NCBI GenBank assembly: GCA_027186245.1
Contig: CP114482.1
Span: forward strand, 15,581,209 to 15,645,208
DNA length: 64,000 nt
Source of the DNA: Coriaria nepalensis
Taxonomy: Eukaryota; Streptophyta; Magnoliopsida; Cucurbitales; Coriariaceae
Reading direction: 5' to 3'
This document shows, piece by piece, positions 50,901 to 63,180 of this stretch. Position numbers and translations under genes: made by a program. A model generated the notes under the pieces. That model did no database searches. It was not told where the DNA came from and saw nothing but the letters and a program-made list of their open reading frames with translations. Numbering within the stretch: the stretch's first letter is position 1; every line of letters begins with the position of its first letter.

Positions 50901-51655
50901 CAATGCATTGTTGTCTTCAATAGATTAATTGCAAATTATGTAAGAAAATCATGTTTGAAGGGCGAAAATAAAATTCGTTCGACTTAATTTAGAATGATTT
51001 AACGACTAGAAGAGACTCATAGACATGACTTTAAGGCTAAACAAATACATTTTTGCCTTCAATAGATCAACTCCAAGTTATGCACGAAAGTGATGTTTAA
51101 AGGCCGAATTTCATTCAAGGTGATTTAGAATGATTTACTGACTAAAAGAGACGCAATAATATGACTTTAAGGCTAAAAAAATGCATAGTTGCCTTCAATA
51201 GATCAATTGCAAGTTAGGTATGAAAGTCGTGTCTTAAATGCAAAAATAGAATTGGTTCGCAGTGCTTCCAAACAGTTTAATGATATGAAAAGATTGAATG
51301 ACATGCTTTTTATGGCTAAAACAATGCATTGTTGTCTTCAATAGATTAATTGCAAGTTAGGTAATAAAATCATGTTTGAAGGGCGAAAATAGAATTCGTT
51401 CGACTTAATTTTGAATGATTTAACGACTAGAAGAGACTCATTGACATGACTTTAAGGCTAAACAAATACATTTTTGCCTTCAATAGATCAACTCCAAGTT
51501 ATGCACGAAAGTGATGTTTAAAGGCCGAATTTCATTCGAAGTGATTTAGAATGATTTACTGACTAAAAGAGACGCCATAATATGACTTTAAGGCTAAAAA
51601 AATGCATAGTTGCCTTCAATAGATCAATTGCAAGTTATGTATGAAAGTCGTGTCT
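48000..51655 (+). repeat. Five-monomer blocks 2,105 bp apart
   Basis: Copy 1 is about 48,000-49,550 and copy 2 about 50,105-51,655. Marks at 2,105-bp spacing: gacgcaacaatatgac (48,205 and 50,310), gtcgggtctt, aaatgcttagttgcc, gaaagtagtgtc, cgcagtgcttccaaacag, ctcatagacatg and gacgccataat (49,466 and 51,571). Between them, about 49,560 and 49,981 form a 421-bp doublet with gaattgggtcgaa, gatacgcttttt, gttatataataaaatc and attcattcgac. Differences between copies are few. Confidence 0.85.
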
Positions 51656-51844
51656 CAAATGCACAGATAGAATTGGTTCGAAATGCTTCCAAACAATTTA
51701 GTGATATGAAAAGACTGAATGATATGCTTTTTAAGGCTAAAATAATGCATTGTTGTCTTCAATAGATTAATTGCAAGTTATGTAATAAAATCATGTTTGA
51801 AGGGCGAAAATAGAATTCGTTCGACTTAATTTTGAATGATTTAA

Positions 51845-53641
51845 CGACTAGAAGAGACTCATTGAGATGACTTTAAGGCTAAACAAATGCATTTTTGCCT
51901 TCAATAGATCAACTCCAAGTTATGCACGAAAGTGATGTTTAAAGGCCGAATTTCATTCAAGGTGATTTAGAATGATTTACCGACTAAAAGAGACGCAATA
52001 ATATGACTTTAAGGCTAAAAAAATGCATAGTTGCCTTCTATAGATCAATTGCAAGTTATGTATGAAAGTCGTGTCTTAAATGCAAAAATAGAATTGGTTC
52101 GCAGTGCTTCCAAACAGTTTAATGATATGAAAAGATTGAATGACATGCTTTTTATGGCTAAAACAATGCATTGTTGTCTTCAATAGATTAATTGCAAGTT
52201 AGGTAATAAAATCATGTTTGAAGGGCGAAAATAGAATTCGTTCGACTTAATTTTGAATGATTTAACGACTAGAAGAGACTCATTGACATGACTTTAAGGC
52301 TAAACAAATATATTTTTGCCTTCAATAGATCAACTCCAAGTTATGCACGAAAGTGATGTTTAAAGGCCGAATTTCATTCGAAGTGATTTAGAATGATTTA
52401 CTGACTAAAAGAGACGCCATAATATGACTTTAAGGCTAAAAAAATGCATAGTTGCCTTCAATAGATCAATTGCAAGTTATGTATGAAAGTCGTGTCTCAA
52501 ATGCACAAATAGAATTGGTTCGAAATGCTTCCAAACAATTTAGTGATATGAAAAGATTGAATAACATGCTTTTTATGGCTAAAACAATGCATTGTTGTCT
52601 TCAATAGATTAATTGCTAGTTAGGTAATAAAATCATGTTTGAAGGGCGAAAATAGAATTCGTTCGACTTAATTTTGAATGATTTAACGACTAGAAGAGAC
52701 TCATTGAGATGACTTTAAGGCTAAACAAATGCATTTTTGCCTTCAATAGATCAACTCCAAGTTATGCACGAAAGTGATGTTTAAAGGCCGAATTTCATTC
52801 AAGGTGATTTAGAATGATTTACCGACTAAAAGAGACGCAATAATATGACTTTAAGGCTAAAAAAATGCATAGTTGCCTTCTATAGATCAATTGCAAGTTA
52901 TGTATGAAAGTCGTGTCTTAAATGCAAAAATAGAATTGGTTCGCAGTGCTTCCAAACAGTTTAATGATATGAAAAGATTGAATGACATGCTTTTTATGGC
53001 TAAAACAATGCATTGTTGTCTTCAATAGATTAATTGCAAGTTAGGTAATAAAATCATGTTTGAAGGGCGAAAATAGAATTCGTTCGACTTAATTTTGAAT
53101 GATTTAACGACTAGAAGAGACTCATTGACATGACTTTAAGGCTAAACAAATATATTTTTGCCTTCAATAGATCAACTCCAAGTTATGCACGAAAGTGATG
53201 TTTAAAGGCCGAATTTCATTCGAAGTGATTTAGAATGATTTACTGACTAAAAGAGACGCCATAATATGACTTTAAGGCTAAAAAAATGCATAGTTGCCTT
53301 CAATAGATCAATTGCAAGTTATGTATGAAAGTCGTGTCTCAAATGCACAAATAGAATTGGTTCGAAATGCTTCCAAACAATTTAGTGATATGAAAAGATT
53401 GAATAACATGCTTTTTATGGCTAAAACAATGCATTGTTGTCTTCAATAGATTAATTGCTAGTTAGGTAATAAAATCATGTTTGAAGGGCGAAAATAGAAT
53501 TCGTTCGACTTAATTTTGAATGATTTAACGACTAGAAGAGACTCATTGAGATGACTTTAAGGCTAAACAAATGCATTTTTGCCTTCAATAGATCAACTCC
53601 AAGTTATGCACGAAAGTGATGTTTAAAGGCCGAATTTCATT
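51845..53641 (+). repeat. 842-bp dimeric higher-order repeat, 2.1 copies
   Basis: Copies start near 51,845, 52,687 and 53,529. The last is cut at about 53,641, where cattcaaggtg becomes cattcgaagtg. Marks: cattgagatgac (51,860; 52,702; 53,544), gatttaccgac, gccttctatagatc, cgcagtgcttccaaacag, aaatatatttttgcc, tttagtgatatg with gaataacatg, and ttgctagttaggtaat. The two full copies look identical to me by eye. Confidence 0.88.
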
Positions 53642-54939
53642 CGAAGTGATTTAGAATGATTTACTGACTGAAAGAGACGCCATAATATGACTTTAAGGCT
53701 AAAAAAATGCATAGTTGCCTTCAATAGATCAATTGCAAGTTATGTATGAAAGTCGTGTCTCAAATGCACAAATAGAATTGGTTCGAAATGCTTCCAAACA
53801 ATTTAGTGATATGAAAAGACTGAATGATATGCTTTTTAAGGCTAAAATAATGCATTGTTGTCTTCAATAGATTAATTGCAAGTTATGTAATAAAATCATG
53901 TTTGAAGGGCGAAAATAGAATTCGTTCGACTTAATTTTGAATGATTTAACGACTAGAAGAGACTCATTGACATGACCTTAAGGCTAAACAAATACATTTT
54001 TGCCTTCAATAGATCAACTCCAAGTTATGCACGAAAGTGATGTTTAAAGGCCGAATTTCATTCGAAGTGATTTAGAATGATTTACTGACTAAAAGAGACG
54101 CAATAATATGACTTTAAGGCTAAAAAAATGCATAGTTGCCTTCAATAGATCAATTGCAAGTTATGTATGAAAGTCGTGTCTTAAATGCACAAATAGAATT
54201 GGTTCGAAGTGCTTCCAAACAATTTAATGATATGAAAAGACTGAATGATATGCTTTTTAAGGCTAAAATAATGCATTGTTGTCTTCAGTAGATTAATTGG
54301 AAGTTATGTAATAAAATCATGTTTGAAGCGCGAAAATAGAATTCGTTCGACTTAATTTTGAATGATTTAACGACTAGAAGAGACTCATTGACATGACTTT
54401 AGGGCTAAACAAATGCATTTTTGCCTTCAATAGATCAACTCCAAGTTATGCACGAAAGTGATGTTTAAAGGCCGAATTTCATTCGAAGTGATTTAGAATG
54501 ATTTACTGACTAAAAGAGACGCAATAATATGACTTTAAGGCTAAAAAAATGCATAGTTGCCTTCAATAGATCAATTGCAAGTTATGGATGAAAGTCGTGT
54601 CTCAAATGCACAAATAGAATTGGTTCGAAATGCTTCCAAACAATTTAATGATATGAAAAGACTGAATGATATGCTTTTTGAGGCTAAAATAATGCATTGT
54701 TGTCTTCAATAGATTAATTGCAAGTTATGTAATAAAATCATGTTTGAAGGGCGAAAATAGAATTCGTTCGACTTAATTTTGAATGATTTAACGACTAGAA
54801 GAGACTCATTGACATGACTTTAAGGCTAAACAAATACATTTTTGCCTTCAATAGATCAACTCCAAGTTATGCACGAAAGTGATGTTTAAAGGCCGAATTT
54901 CATTCGAAGTGATTTAGAATGATTTACTGACTAAAAGAG
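53642..54939 (+). repeat. Ordinary monomers
   Basis: Three monomers close to the regional consensus, with cacgaaagtgatg A, attttgaatg C tails and aaggctaaaataatgc C starts. Private marks are gaagcgcgaaaa near 54,327 and gttatggatg near 54,580. Nothing else is seen. Confidence 0.85.
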
Positions 54940-57900
54940 ACGCAATAGTATGACTTTAAGGCTAAACAAATGCATAGTTGCCTTCAATATATCAATTGCA
55001 AGTTATGTATGAAAGTCGTGTCTTAAATGCAAAAATAGAATTGGTTCGAAGTGCTTCCAAACAATTTAATGATATGAAAAGATTGAATGATATGCTTTTT
55101 ATGGCTAAAACAATGCCTTGTTGTCTTCAATAGCCTAATTGCAAGTTATGTAATAAAATCATGTTTGAAGGGCGAAAATAGAATTCGTTCGACTTATTTA
55201 GAATGATTTAACGACTAGAAGAGACTCACTGACATGACTTTAAGGCTAAACAAACGCATTGTTGCCTTCATTAGATCAACTGCAAGTTATGCACGAAAGT
55301 CATGTTTAACGGCCGAATTTCATTCGAAGTGATTTAGAAAAATTAATGACTAAAAGAGATGCAATAATAAGACTTTAAGGCTAAAAAAATGCATAGGTGC
55401 CTTCAATAGATCAATTTCAAGTTCTGTATGAAAGTCGTGTCTCAAATGCACAAATAGAATTGGTTCGAAGTGCTTCCAAACAATTTAATGATATGAAAAG
55501 ACTGAATGATATGCTTTTTAAGGCTAAAATAATGCATTGTTGTCTTCAATAGCCTAATTGCAAGTTATGTAATAAAATCATGTTTGAAGGGCGAAAATAG
55601 AATTCGCTTGACTTAATTTAGAATGATTTAACGACTAGAAGAGACTCATTGACATGACTTTAAGGCTAAACAAATGCATTGTTGCCTTCAATAGATCAAC
55701 TCCAAGTTTTGCACGAAAGTCATGTTTAAAGGCTTAATTTCATTCGAAGTGATTTAGAATGATTTACTGACTAAAAGAGACGCAAAAATATGACTTTAAG
55801 GCTAAAAAAATGCATAGTTGCCTTCAATAGATCAATTGCAAGTTATGTATGAAAGTCGTGTCTCAAATGCACAAATAGAATTGGTTCGAAGTGCTTCCAA
55901 ACAATTTAATGATATGAAAAGACTGAATGATATGCTTTTTAAGGCTAAAATAATGCATTGTTGTCTTCAGTAGATTAATTGGAAGTTATGTAATAAAATC
56001 ACGTTTGAAGGGCGAAAATAGAATTCGTTCGACTTAATTTTGAATGATTTAACGACTATAAGAGACTCATTGACATGACTTTAGGGCTAAACAAATGCAT
56101 TTTTGCCTTCAATAGATCAACTCCAAGTTATGCACGAAAGTGATGTTTAAAGGCCGAATTTCATTCGAAGTGATTTCGAATGATTTACTGACTAAAAGAG
56201 ACGCCATAATATGACTTTAAGGCTAAAAAAATGCATAGTTGCCTTCAATATATCAATTGCAAGTTATGTATGAAAGTCGTGTCTTAAATGCAAAAATAGA
56301 ATTGGTTCGAAGTGCTTCTAAACAATTTAATGATATGAAAAGATTGAATGATATGCTTTTTATGGCTAAAACAATGCCTTGTTGTCTTCAATAGCCTAAT
56401 TGCAAGTTATGTAATAAAATCATGTTTGAAGGGCGAAAATAGAATTCGTTCGACTTAATTTAGAATGATTTAACGACTAGAAGAGACTCACTGACATGAC
56501 TTTAAGGCTAAACAAACGCATTGTTGCCTTCATTAGATCAACTGCAAGTTATGCACGAAAGTCATGTTTAACGGCCGAATTTCATTCGAAGTGATTTAGA
56601 AAAATTAATGACTAAAAGAGATGCAATAATAAGACTTTAAGGCTAAAAAAATGCATAGGTGCCTTCAATAGATCAATTGCAAGTTCTGTATGAAAGTCGT
56701 GTCTCAAATGCACAAATAGAATTGGTTCGAAGTGCTTCCAAACAATTTAATGATATGAAAAGACTGAATGATATGCTTTTTAAGGCTAAAATAATGCATT
56801 GTTGTCTTCAATAGCCTAATTGCAAGTTATGTAATAAAATCATGTTTGAAGGGCGAAAATAGAATTCGTTCGACTTAATTTAGAATGATTTAACGACTAG
56901 AAGAGACTCATTGACATGACTTTAAGGCTAAACAAACGCATTGTTGCCTTCATTAGATCAACTGCAAGTTATGCACGAAAGTCATGTTTAACGGCCGAAT
57001 TTCATTCGAAGTGATTTAGAAAAATTAATGACTAAAAGAGATGCAATAATAAGACTTTAAGGCTAAAAAAATGCATAGGTGCCTTCAATAGATCAATTGC
57101 AAGTTCTGTATGAAAGTCGTGTCTCAAATGCACAAATAGAATTGGTTCGAAGTGCTTCCAAACAATTTAAGGATATGAAAAGATTGAATGATATGCTTTT
57201 TATGGCTAAAACAATGCATTGTTGTCTTCAATAGATTAATTGCAAGTTATGTAATAAAATCATGTTTGAAGGGCGAAAATAGAATTCGTTCGACTTAATT
57301 TAGAATGATTTAACGACTAGAAGAGACTCATTGAGATGACTTTAAGGCTAAACAAATGCATTTTTGCCTTCAATAGATCAACTCCAAGTTATGCACGAAA
57401 GTGATGTTTAAAGGCCGAATTTCATTCGAAGTGATTTAGAATGATTTACTGACTAAAAGAGACGCCATAATATGACTTTAAGGCTAAAAAAATGCATAGT
57501 TGCCTTCAATAGATCAATTGCAAGTTATGTATGAAAGTCGTGTCTCAAATGCACAAATAGAATTGGTTCGAAATGCTTCCAAACAATTTAGTGATATGAA
57601 AAGACTGAATGATATGCTTTTTAAGGCTAAAATAATGCATTGTTGTCTTCAATAGATTAATTGCAAGTTATGTAATAAAATCATGTTTGAAGGGCGAAAA
57701 TAGAATTCGTTCGACTTAATTTTGAATGATTTAACGACTAGAAGAGACTCATTGACATGACTTTAGGGCTAAACAAATGCATTTTTGCCTTCAATAGATC
57801 AACTCCAAGTTATGCACGAAAGTGATGTTTAAAGGCCGAATTTCATTCGAAGTGATTTAGAATGATTTACTGACTAAAAGAGACGCAATAATATGACTTT

Positions 57901-60260
57901 AAGGCTAAAAAAATGCATAGTTGCCTTCAATAGATCAATTGCAAGTTATGTATGAAAGTCGTGTCTCAAATGCACAAATAGAATTGGTTCGAAGTGCTTC
58001 CAAACAATTTAATGATATGAAAAGATTGAATGATATGCTTTTTATGGCTAAAACAATGCATTGTTGTCTTCAATAGCCTAATTGCAAGTTATGTAATAAA
58101 ATCATGTTTGAAGGGCGAAAATAGAATTCGTTCGACTTAATTTAGAATGATTTAATGACTAGAAGAGACTCATTGACATGACTTTAAGGCTAAACAAACG
58201 CATTGTTGCCTTCATTAGATCAACTGCAAGTTATGCACGAAAGTCATGTTTAACGGCCGAATTTCATTCGAAGTGATTTAGAAAAATTAATGACTAAAAG
58301 AAATGCAATAATAAGACTTTAAGGCTAAAAAAATGCATAGGTGCCTTCAATAGATCAATTGCAAGTTCTGTATGAAAGTCGTGTCTCAAATGCACAAATA
58401 GAATTGGTTCGAAGTGCTTCCAAACAATTTAATGATATGAAAAGATTGAATGATATGCTTTTTATGGCTAAAACAATGCCTTGTTGTCTTCAATAGCCTA
58501 ATTGCAAGTTATGTAATAAAATCATGTTTGAAGGGCGAAAATAGAATTCGTTTGACTTAATTTAGAATGATTTAACGACTAGAAGAGACTCATTGACATG
58601 ACTTTAAGGCTTAACAAATGCATTGTTGCCTTCAATAGATCAACTCCAAGTTTTGCACGAAAGTCATGTTTAAAGGCTTAATGTCATTCGAAGTGATTTA
58701 GAATGATTTACTGACTAAAAGAGACGCAAAAATATGACTTTAAGGCTAAAAAAATGCATAGTTGCCTTCAATAGATCAATTGCAAGTTATGTACGAAAGT
58801 CGTGTCTTAAATGCAAAAATAGAATTGGTTCGAAGTGCTTCCAAACAATTTAAGGATATGAAAAGATTGAATGATATGCTTTTTAGGGCTAAAATAATGC
58901 ATTGTTGTCTTCAATAGATTAATTGCAAGTTATGTAATAAAGTCATGTTTGAAGGGGGAAAATCGAATTCGTTCGACTTAATTTAGAATGATTTAATGAC
59001 TAGAAGAGACTCATTAACATGACTTTAAGGCTAAACAAATGCATTTTTGCCTTCAATAGATCAACTCCAAGTTATGCACGAAAGTGATGTTTAAAGGCCG
59101 AATTTCATTCGAAGTGATTTAGAATGATTTACTGACTAAAAGAGACGCAATAGTATGACTTTAAGGCTAAACAAATGCATAGTTGCCTTCAATATATCAA
59201 TTGCAAGTTATGTATGAAAGTCGTGTCTTAAATGCAAAAATAGAATTGGTTCGAAGTGCTTCCAAACAATTTAATGATATGAAAAGATTGAATGATATGC
59301 TTTTTATGGCTAAAACAATGCCTTGTTGTCTTCAATAGCCTAATTGCAAGTTATGTAATAAAATCATGTTTGAAGGGCGAAAATAGAATTCGTTCGACTT
59401 AATTTAGAATGATTTAACGACTAGAAGAGACTCACTGACATGACTTTAAGGCTAAACAAACGCATTGTTGCCTTCATTAGATCAACTGCAAGTTATGCAC
59501 GAAAGTCATGTTTAACGGCCGAATTTCATTCGAAGTGATTTAGAAAAATTAATGACTAAAAGAGATGCAATAATAAGACTTTAAGGCTAAAAAAATGCAT
59601 AGGTGCCTTCAATAGATCAATTGCAAGTTCTGTATGAAAGTCGTGTCTCAAATGCACAAATAGAATTGGTTCGAAGTGCTTCCAAACAATTTAATGATAT
59701 GAAAAGACTGAATGATATGCTTTTTAAGGCTAAAATAATGCATTGTTGTCTTCAATAGCCTAATTGCAAGTTATGTAATAAAATCATGTTTGAAGGGCGA
59801 AAATAGAATTCGTTCGACTTAATTTAGAATGATTTAACGACTAGAAGAGACTCATTGACATGACTTTAAGGCTAAACAAACGCATTGTTGCCTTCATTAG
59901 ATCAACTGCAAGTTATGCACGAAAGTCATGTTTAACGGCCGAATTTCATTCGAAGTGATTTAGAAAAATTAATGACTAAAAGAGATGCAATAATAAGACT
60001 TTAAGGCTAAAAAAATGCATAGGTGCCTTCAATAGATCAATTGCAAGTTCTGTATGAAAGTCGTGTCTCAAATGCACAAATAGAATTGGTTCGAAGTGCT
60101 TCCAAACAATTTAAGGATATGAAAAGATTGAATGATATGCTTTTTATGGCTAAAACAATGCATTGTTGTCTTCAATAGATTAATTGCAAGTTATGTAATA
60201 AAATCATGTTTGAAGGGCGAAAATAGAATTCGTTCGACTTAATTTAGAATGATTTAACGA
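54940..60260 (+). repeat. Second mosaic block with the variant A subunit
   Basis: Variant A (ttagaaaaattaatgac) occurs near 55,335, 56,597, 57,017, 58,276, 59,540 and 59,960, with the same companion marks as at 44-47 kb. About 54,942-55,670 matches 59,147-59,875 at 4,205 bp (gcaatagtatgac, ggctaaacaaatgcatag, atgccttgttg, gactcactgac). About 56,250-57,320 matches 59,190-60,260 at 2,940 bp (including aatttaaggatatg). A two-base loss (cgacttatttag) is seen near 55,194. The block was built by repeated local duplication. Confidence 0.8.
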
Positions 60261-60654
60261 CTTGAAGAGACTCATTGACATGACTTTAAGGCTAAACAAA
60301 TGCATTGTTGCCTTCAATAGATCAACTCCAAGTTTTGCACGAAAGTCATGTTTAAAGGCTTAATTTCATTCGAAGTGATTTAGAATGATTTACTGACTAA
60401 AAGAGACGCAAAAATATGACTTCAAGGCTAAAAAAATGCATAGTTGCCTTCAATAGATCAATTGCAAGTTATGTATGAAAGTCGTGTCTCAAATGCACAT
60501 ATAGAATTGGTCCGAAGTGCTTCCAAACAATTTAATGATATGAGAAGACTGAAAGATATGCTTTTTAAGGCTAAAATAATGCATTGTTGACTTCAATAGA
60601 TTAATTGCAAGTTATGTAAGAAAATCATGTTTGATGGGCGAAAATAGAATTCGT

Positions 60655-60690
60655 TCGACTTAATTTAGAATGATTTACTGACTAAAAGAG
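60655..60690 (+). other. C/A fusion scar, ~135 bp lost
   Basis: C runs gaattcgttcgacttaattt and agaatgattta, then continues ctgactaaaagagacgc, which is the tail of A. The word ttagaatgattta is common to C and A and is the crossover point. The C tail and A head are missing, about 135 bp. This supports the alignment of A and C as homologous subunits. Confidence 0.88.
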
Positions 60691-60949
60691 ACGCAAAAAT
60701 ATGACTTTAAAGGTAAAAAAATGCATAGTTGCCTTCAATAGATCAATTGCAAATTATGTATGAAAGTCGTGTCTTAAATGCAAAAATAGAATTGGTTCGA
60801 AGTGCTTCCAAACAATTTAATGATATGAAAAGATTGAATGACATGCTTTTTAGGGCTAAAATAATGCATTGTTGTCTTCAATAGATTAATTGCAAGTTAT
60901 GTAATAAAATCATGTTTGAAGGGCGAAAATAGAATTCGTTCGACTTAAT

Positions 60950-63180
60950 TTTGAATGATTTAACGACTAGAAGAGACTCATTGACATGACTTTAAGGCTA
61001 AACAAATGCATTTTTGCCTTCAATAGATCAACTCCAAGTTATGCACGAAAGTGATGTTTAAAGGCCGAATTTCATTCGAAGTGATTTAGAATGATTCACT
61101 GACTAAAAGAGACGCAATAATATGACTTTAAGGCTAAAAAAATGAATAGTTGCCTTCAATAGATCAATTGCAAGTTATGTAAGAAAGTCGTGTCTCAAAT
61201 GCACAAATTGAATTGGTTCGAAGTGCTTCCAAACAATTTAATTATATGAAAAGACTGAATAATATGCTTTTTAAGGCTAAAAAAATGCATTGTTGTCTTC
61301 AATAGATTAATTGCAAGTTATGTAATAAAATCATGTTTGAAGGGCGAAAATAGAATTCGTTCAACTTAATTTAGAATGATTTAACGACAAGAAGAGACTC
61401 ATTGACATGACTTTAAGGCTAAACAAATGCATTGTTGCCTTCAATAGTTCAACTGCAAGCTATGCACGAAAGTCATGTTTAAAGGCAGAATTTATTTCGA
61501 TGTCATTTAGAATGATTTACTGACTAAAAGAGACCCAAAAATATGACTTTAAGTCTAAAAAAATGCATAGTTGGCTTTAATAGATCAATTGCAAGTTATG
61601 TATGAAAGTCGTGTCTCAAATGCACAAATAGAATTGGTTCGAAGTGCTTCCAAACAATTTAATGATATGAAAAGACTGAATGATATGCTTTTTAAGGCTA
61701 AAATAATGCATTGTTGTCTTCAATAGATTAATTGCAAGTTATGTAATAAAATCATGTTTGAAGGGCAAAAATAGAATTCGTTCGACTTAATTTTGAATGA
61801 TTTAACGACTAGAAGAGACTCATTGACATGACTTTAAGGCTAAACAAATGCATTTTTCCCTTCAATAGATCAACTCCAAGTTATGCACGAAAGTGATGTT
61901 TAAAGGCCGAATTTCATTCGAAGTGATTTAGAATGATTCACTGACTAAAAGAGACGCAATAATATGACTTTAAGGCTAAAAAAATGAATAGTTGCCTTCA
62001 ATAGATCAATTGCAAGTTATGTAAGAAAGTTGTGTCTCAAATGCACAAATTGAATTGGTTCGAAGTGCTTCCAAACAATTTAATGATATGAAAAGACTGA
62101 ATAATATGCTTTTTAAGGCTAAAATAATGCATTGTTGTCTTCAGTAGATTAATTGGAAGTTATGTAATAAAATCATGTTTGAAGGGCGAAAATAGAATTC
62201 GTTCGACTTAATTTTGAATGATTTAACGACTAGAAGAGACTCATTAACATGACTTTAAGGCTAAACAAATGCATTTTTGCCTTCAATAGATCAACTCCAA
62301 GTTATGCACGAAAGTCATGTTTAAAGGCCGAATTTATTTCGATGTCATTTAGAATGATTTACTGACTAAAAGAGACCCAAAAATATGACTTTAAGTCTAA
62401 AAAAATGCATAGTTGGCTTTAATAGATCAATTGCAAGTTATGTATGAAAGTCGTGTCTCAAATGCACAAATAGAATTGGTTCGAAGTGCTTCCAAACAAT
62501 TTAATGATATGAAAAGACTGAATGATATGCTTTTTAAGGCTAAAATAATACATTGTTGTCTTCAATAGATTAATTGCAAGTTATGTAATAAAATCATGTT
62601 TGAAGGGCGAAAATAGAATTCGTTCGACTTAATTTTGAATGATTTAACGACTAGAAGAGACTCATTGACATGACTTTAAGGCTAAACAAATGCATTTTTG
62701 CCTTCAATAGATCAACTCCAAGTTATGCACGAAAGTGATGTTTAAAGGCCGAATTTCATTCGAAGTGATTTAGAATGATTCACTGACTAAAAGAGACGCA
62801 ATAATATGACTTTAAGGCTAAAAAAATGAATAGTTGCCTTCAATAGATCAATTGCAAGTTATGTAAGAAAGTCGTGTCTCAAATGCACAAATTGAATTGG
62901 TTCGAAGTGCTTCCAAACAATTTAATGATATGAAAAGACTGAATAATATGCTTTTTATGGCTAAAAAAATGCATTGTTGTCTTCAATAGATTAATTGCAA
63001 GTTATGTAATAAAATCACGTTTGAAGGGCGAAAATAGAATTCGTTCAACTTAATTTAGAATGATTTAACGACAAGAAGAGACTCATTGACATGACTTTAA
63101 GGCTAAACAAATGCATTGTTGCCTTCAATAGTTCAACTGCAAGCTATGCACGAAAGTCATGTTTAAAGGCAGAATTTCAT
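60950..63180 (+). repeat. 842-bp dimeric higher-order repeat, ~2.6 copies
   Basis: Marks return at 842-bp steps: gattcactgac (61,094; 61,936; 62,778), aaaatgaatagttgcc, gttatgtaagaaagt, gcacaaattgaattgg and gaataatatgc; aatttatttcgatgtc falls near 61,489 and 62,331. A second pattern (acgacaagaag, caatagttcaactgcaagc) links 61,384 and 63,068, 1,684 bp apart. This is a different dimer from the one at 51,845-53,641. Confidence 0.82.
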
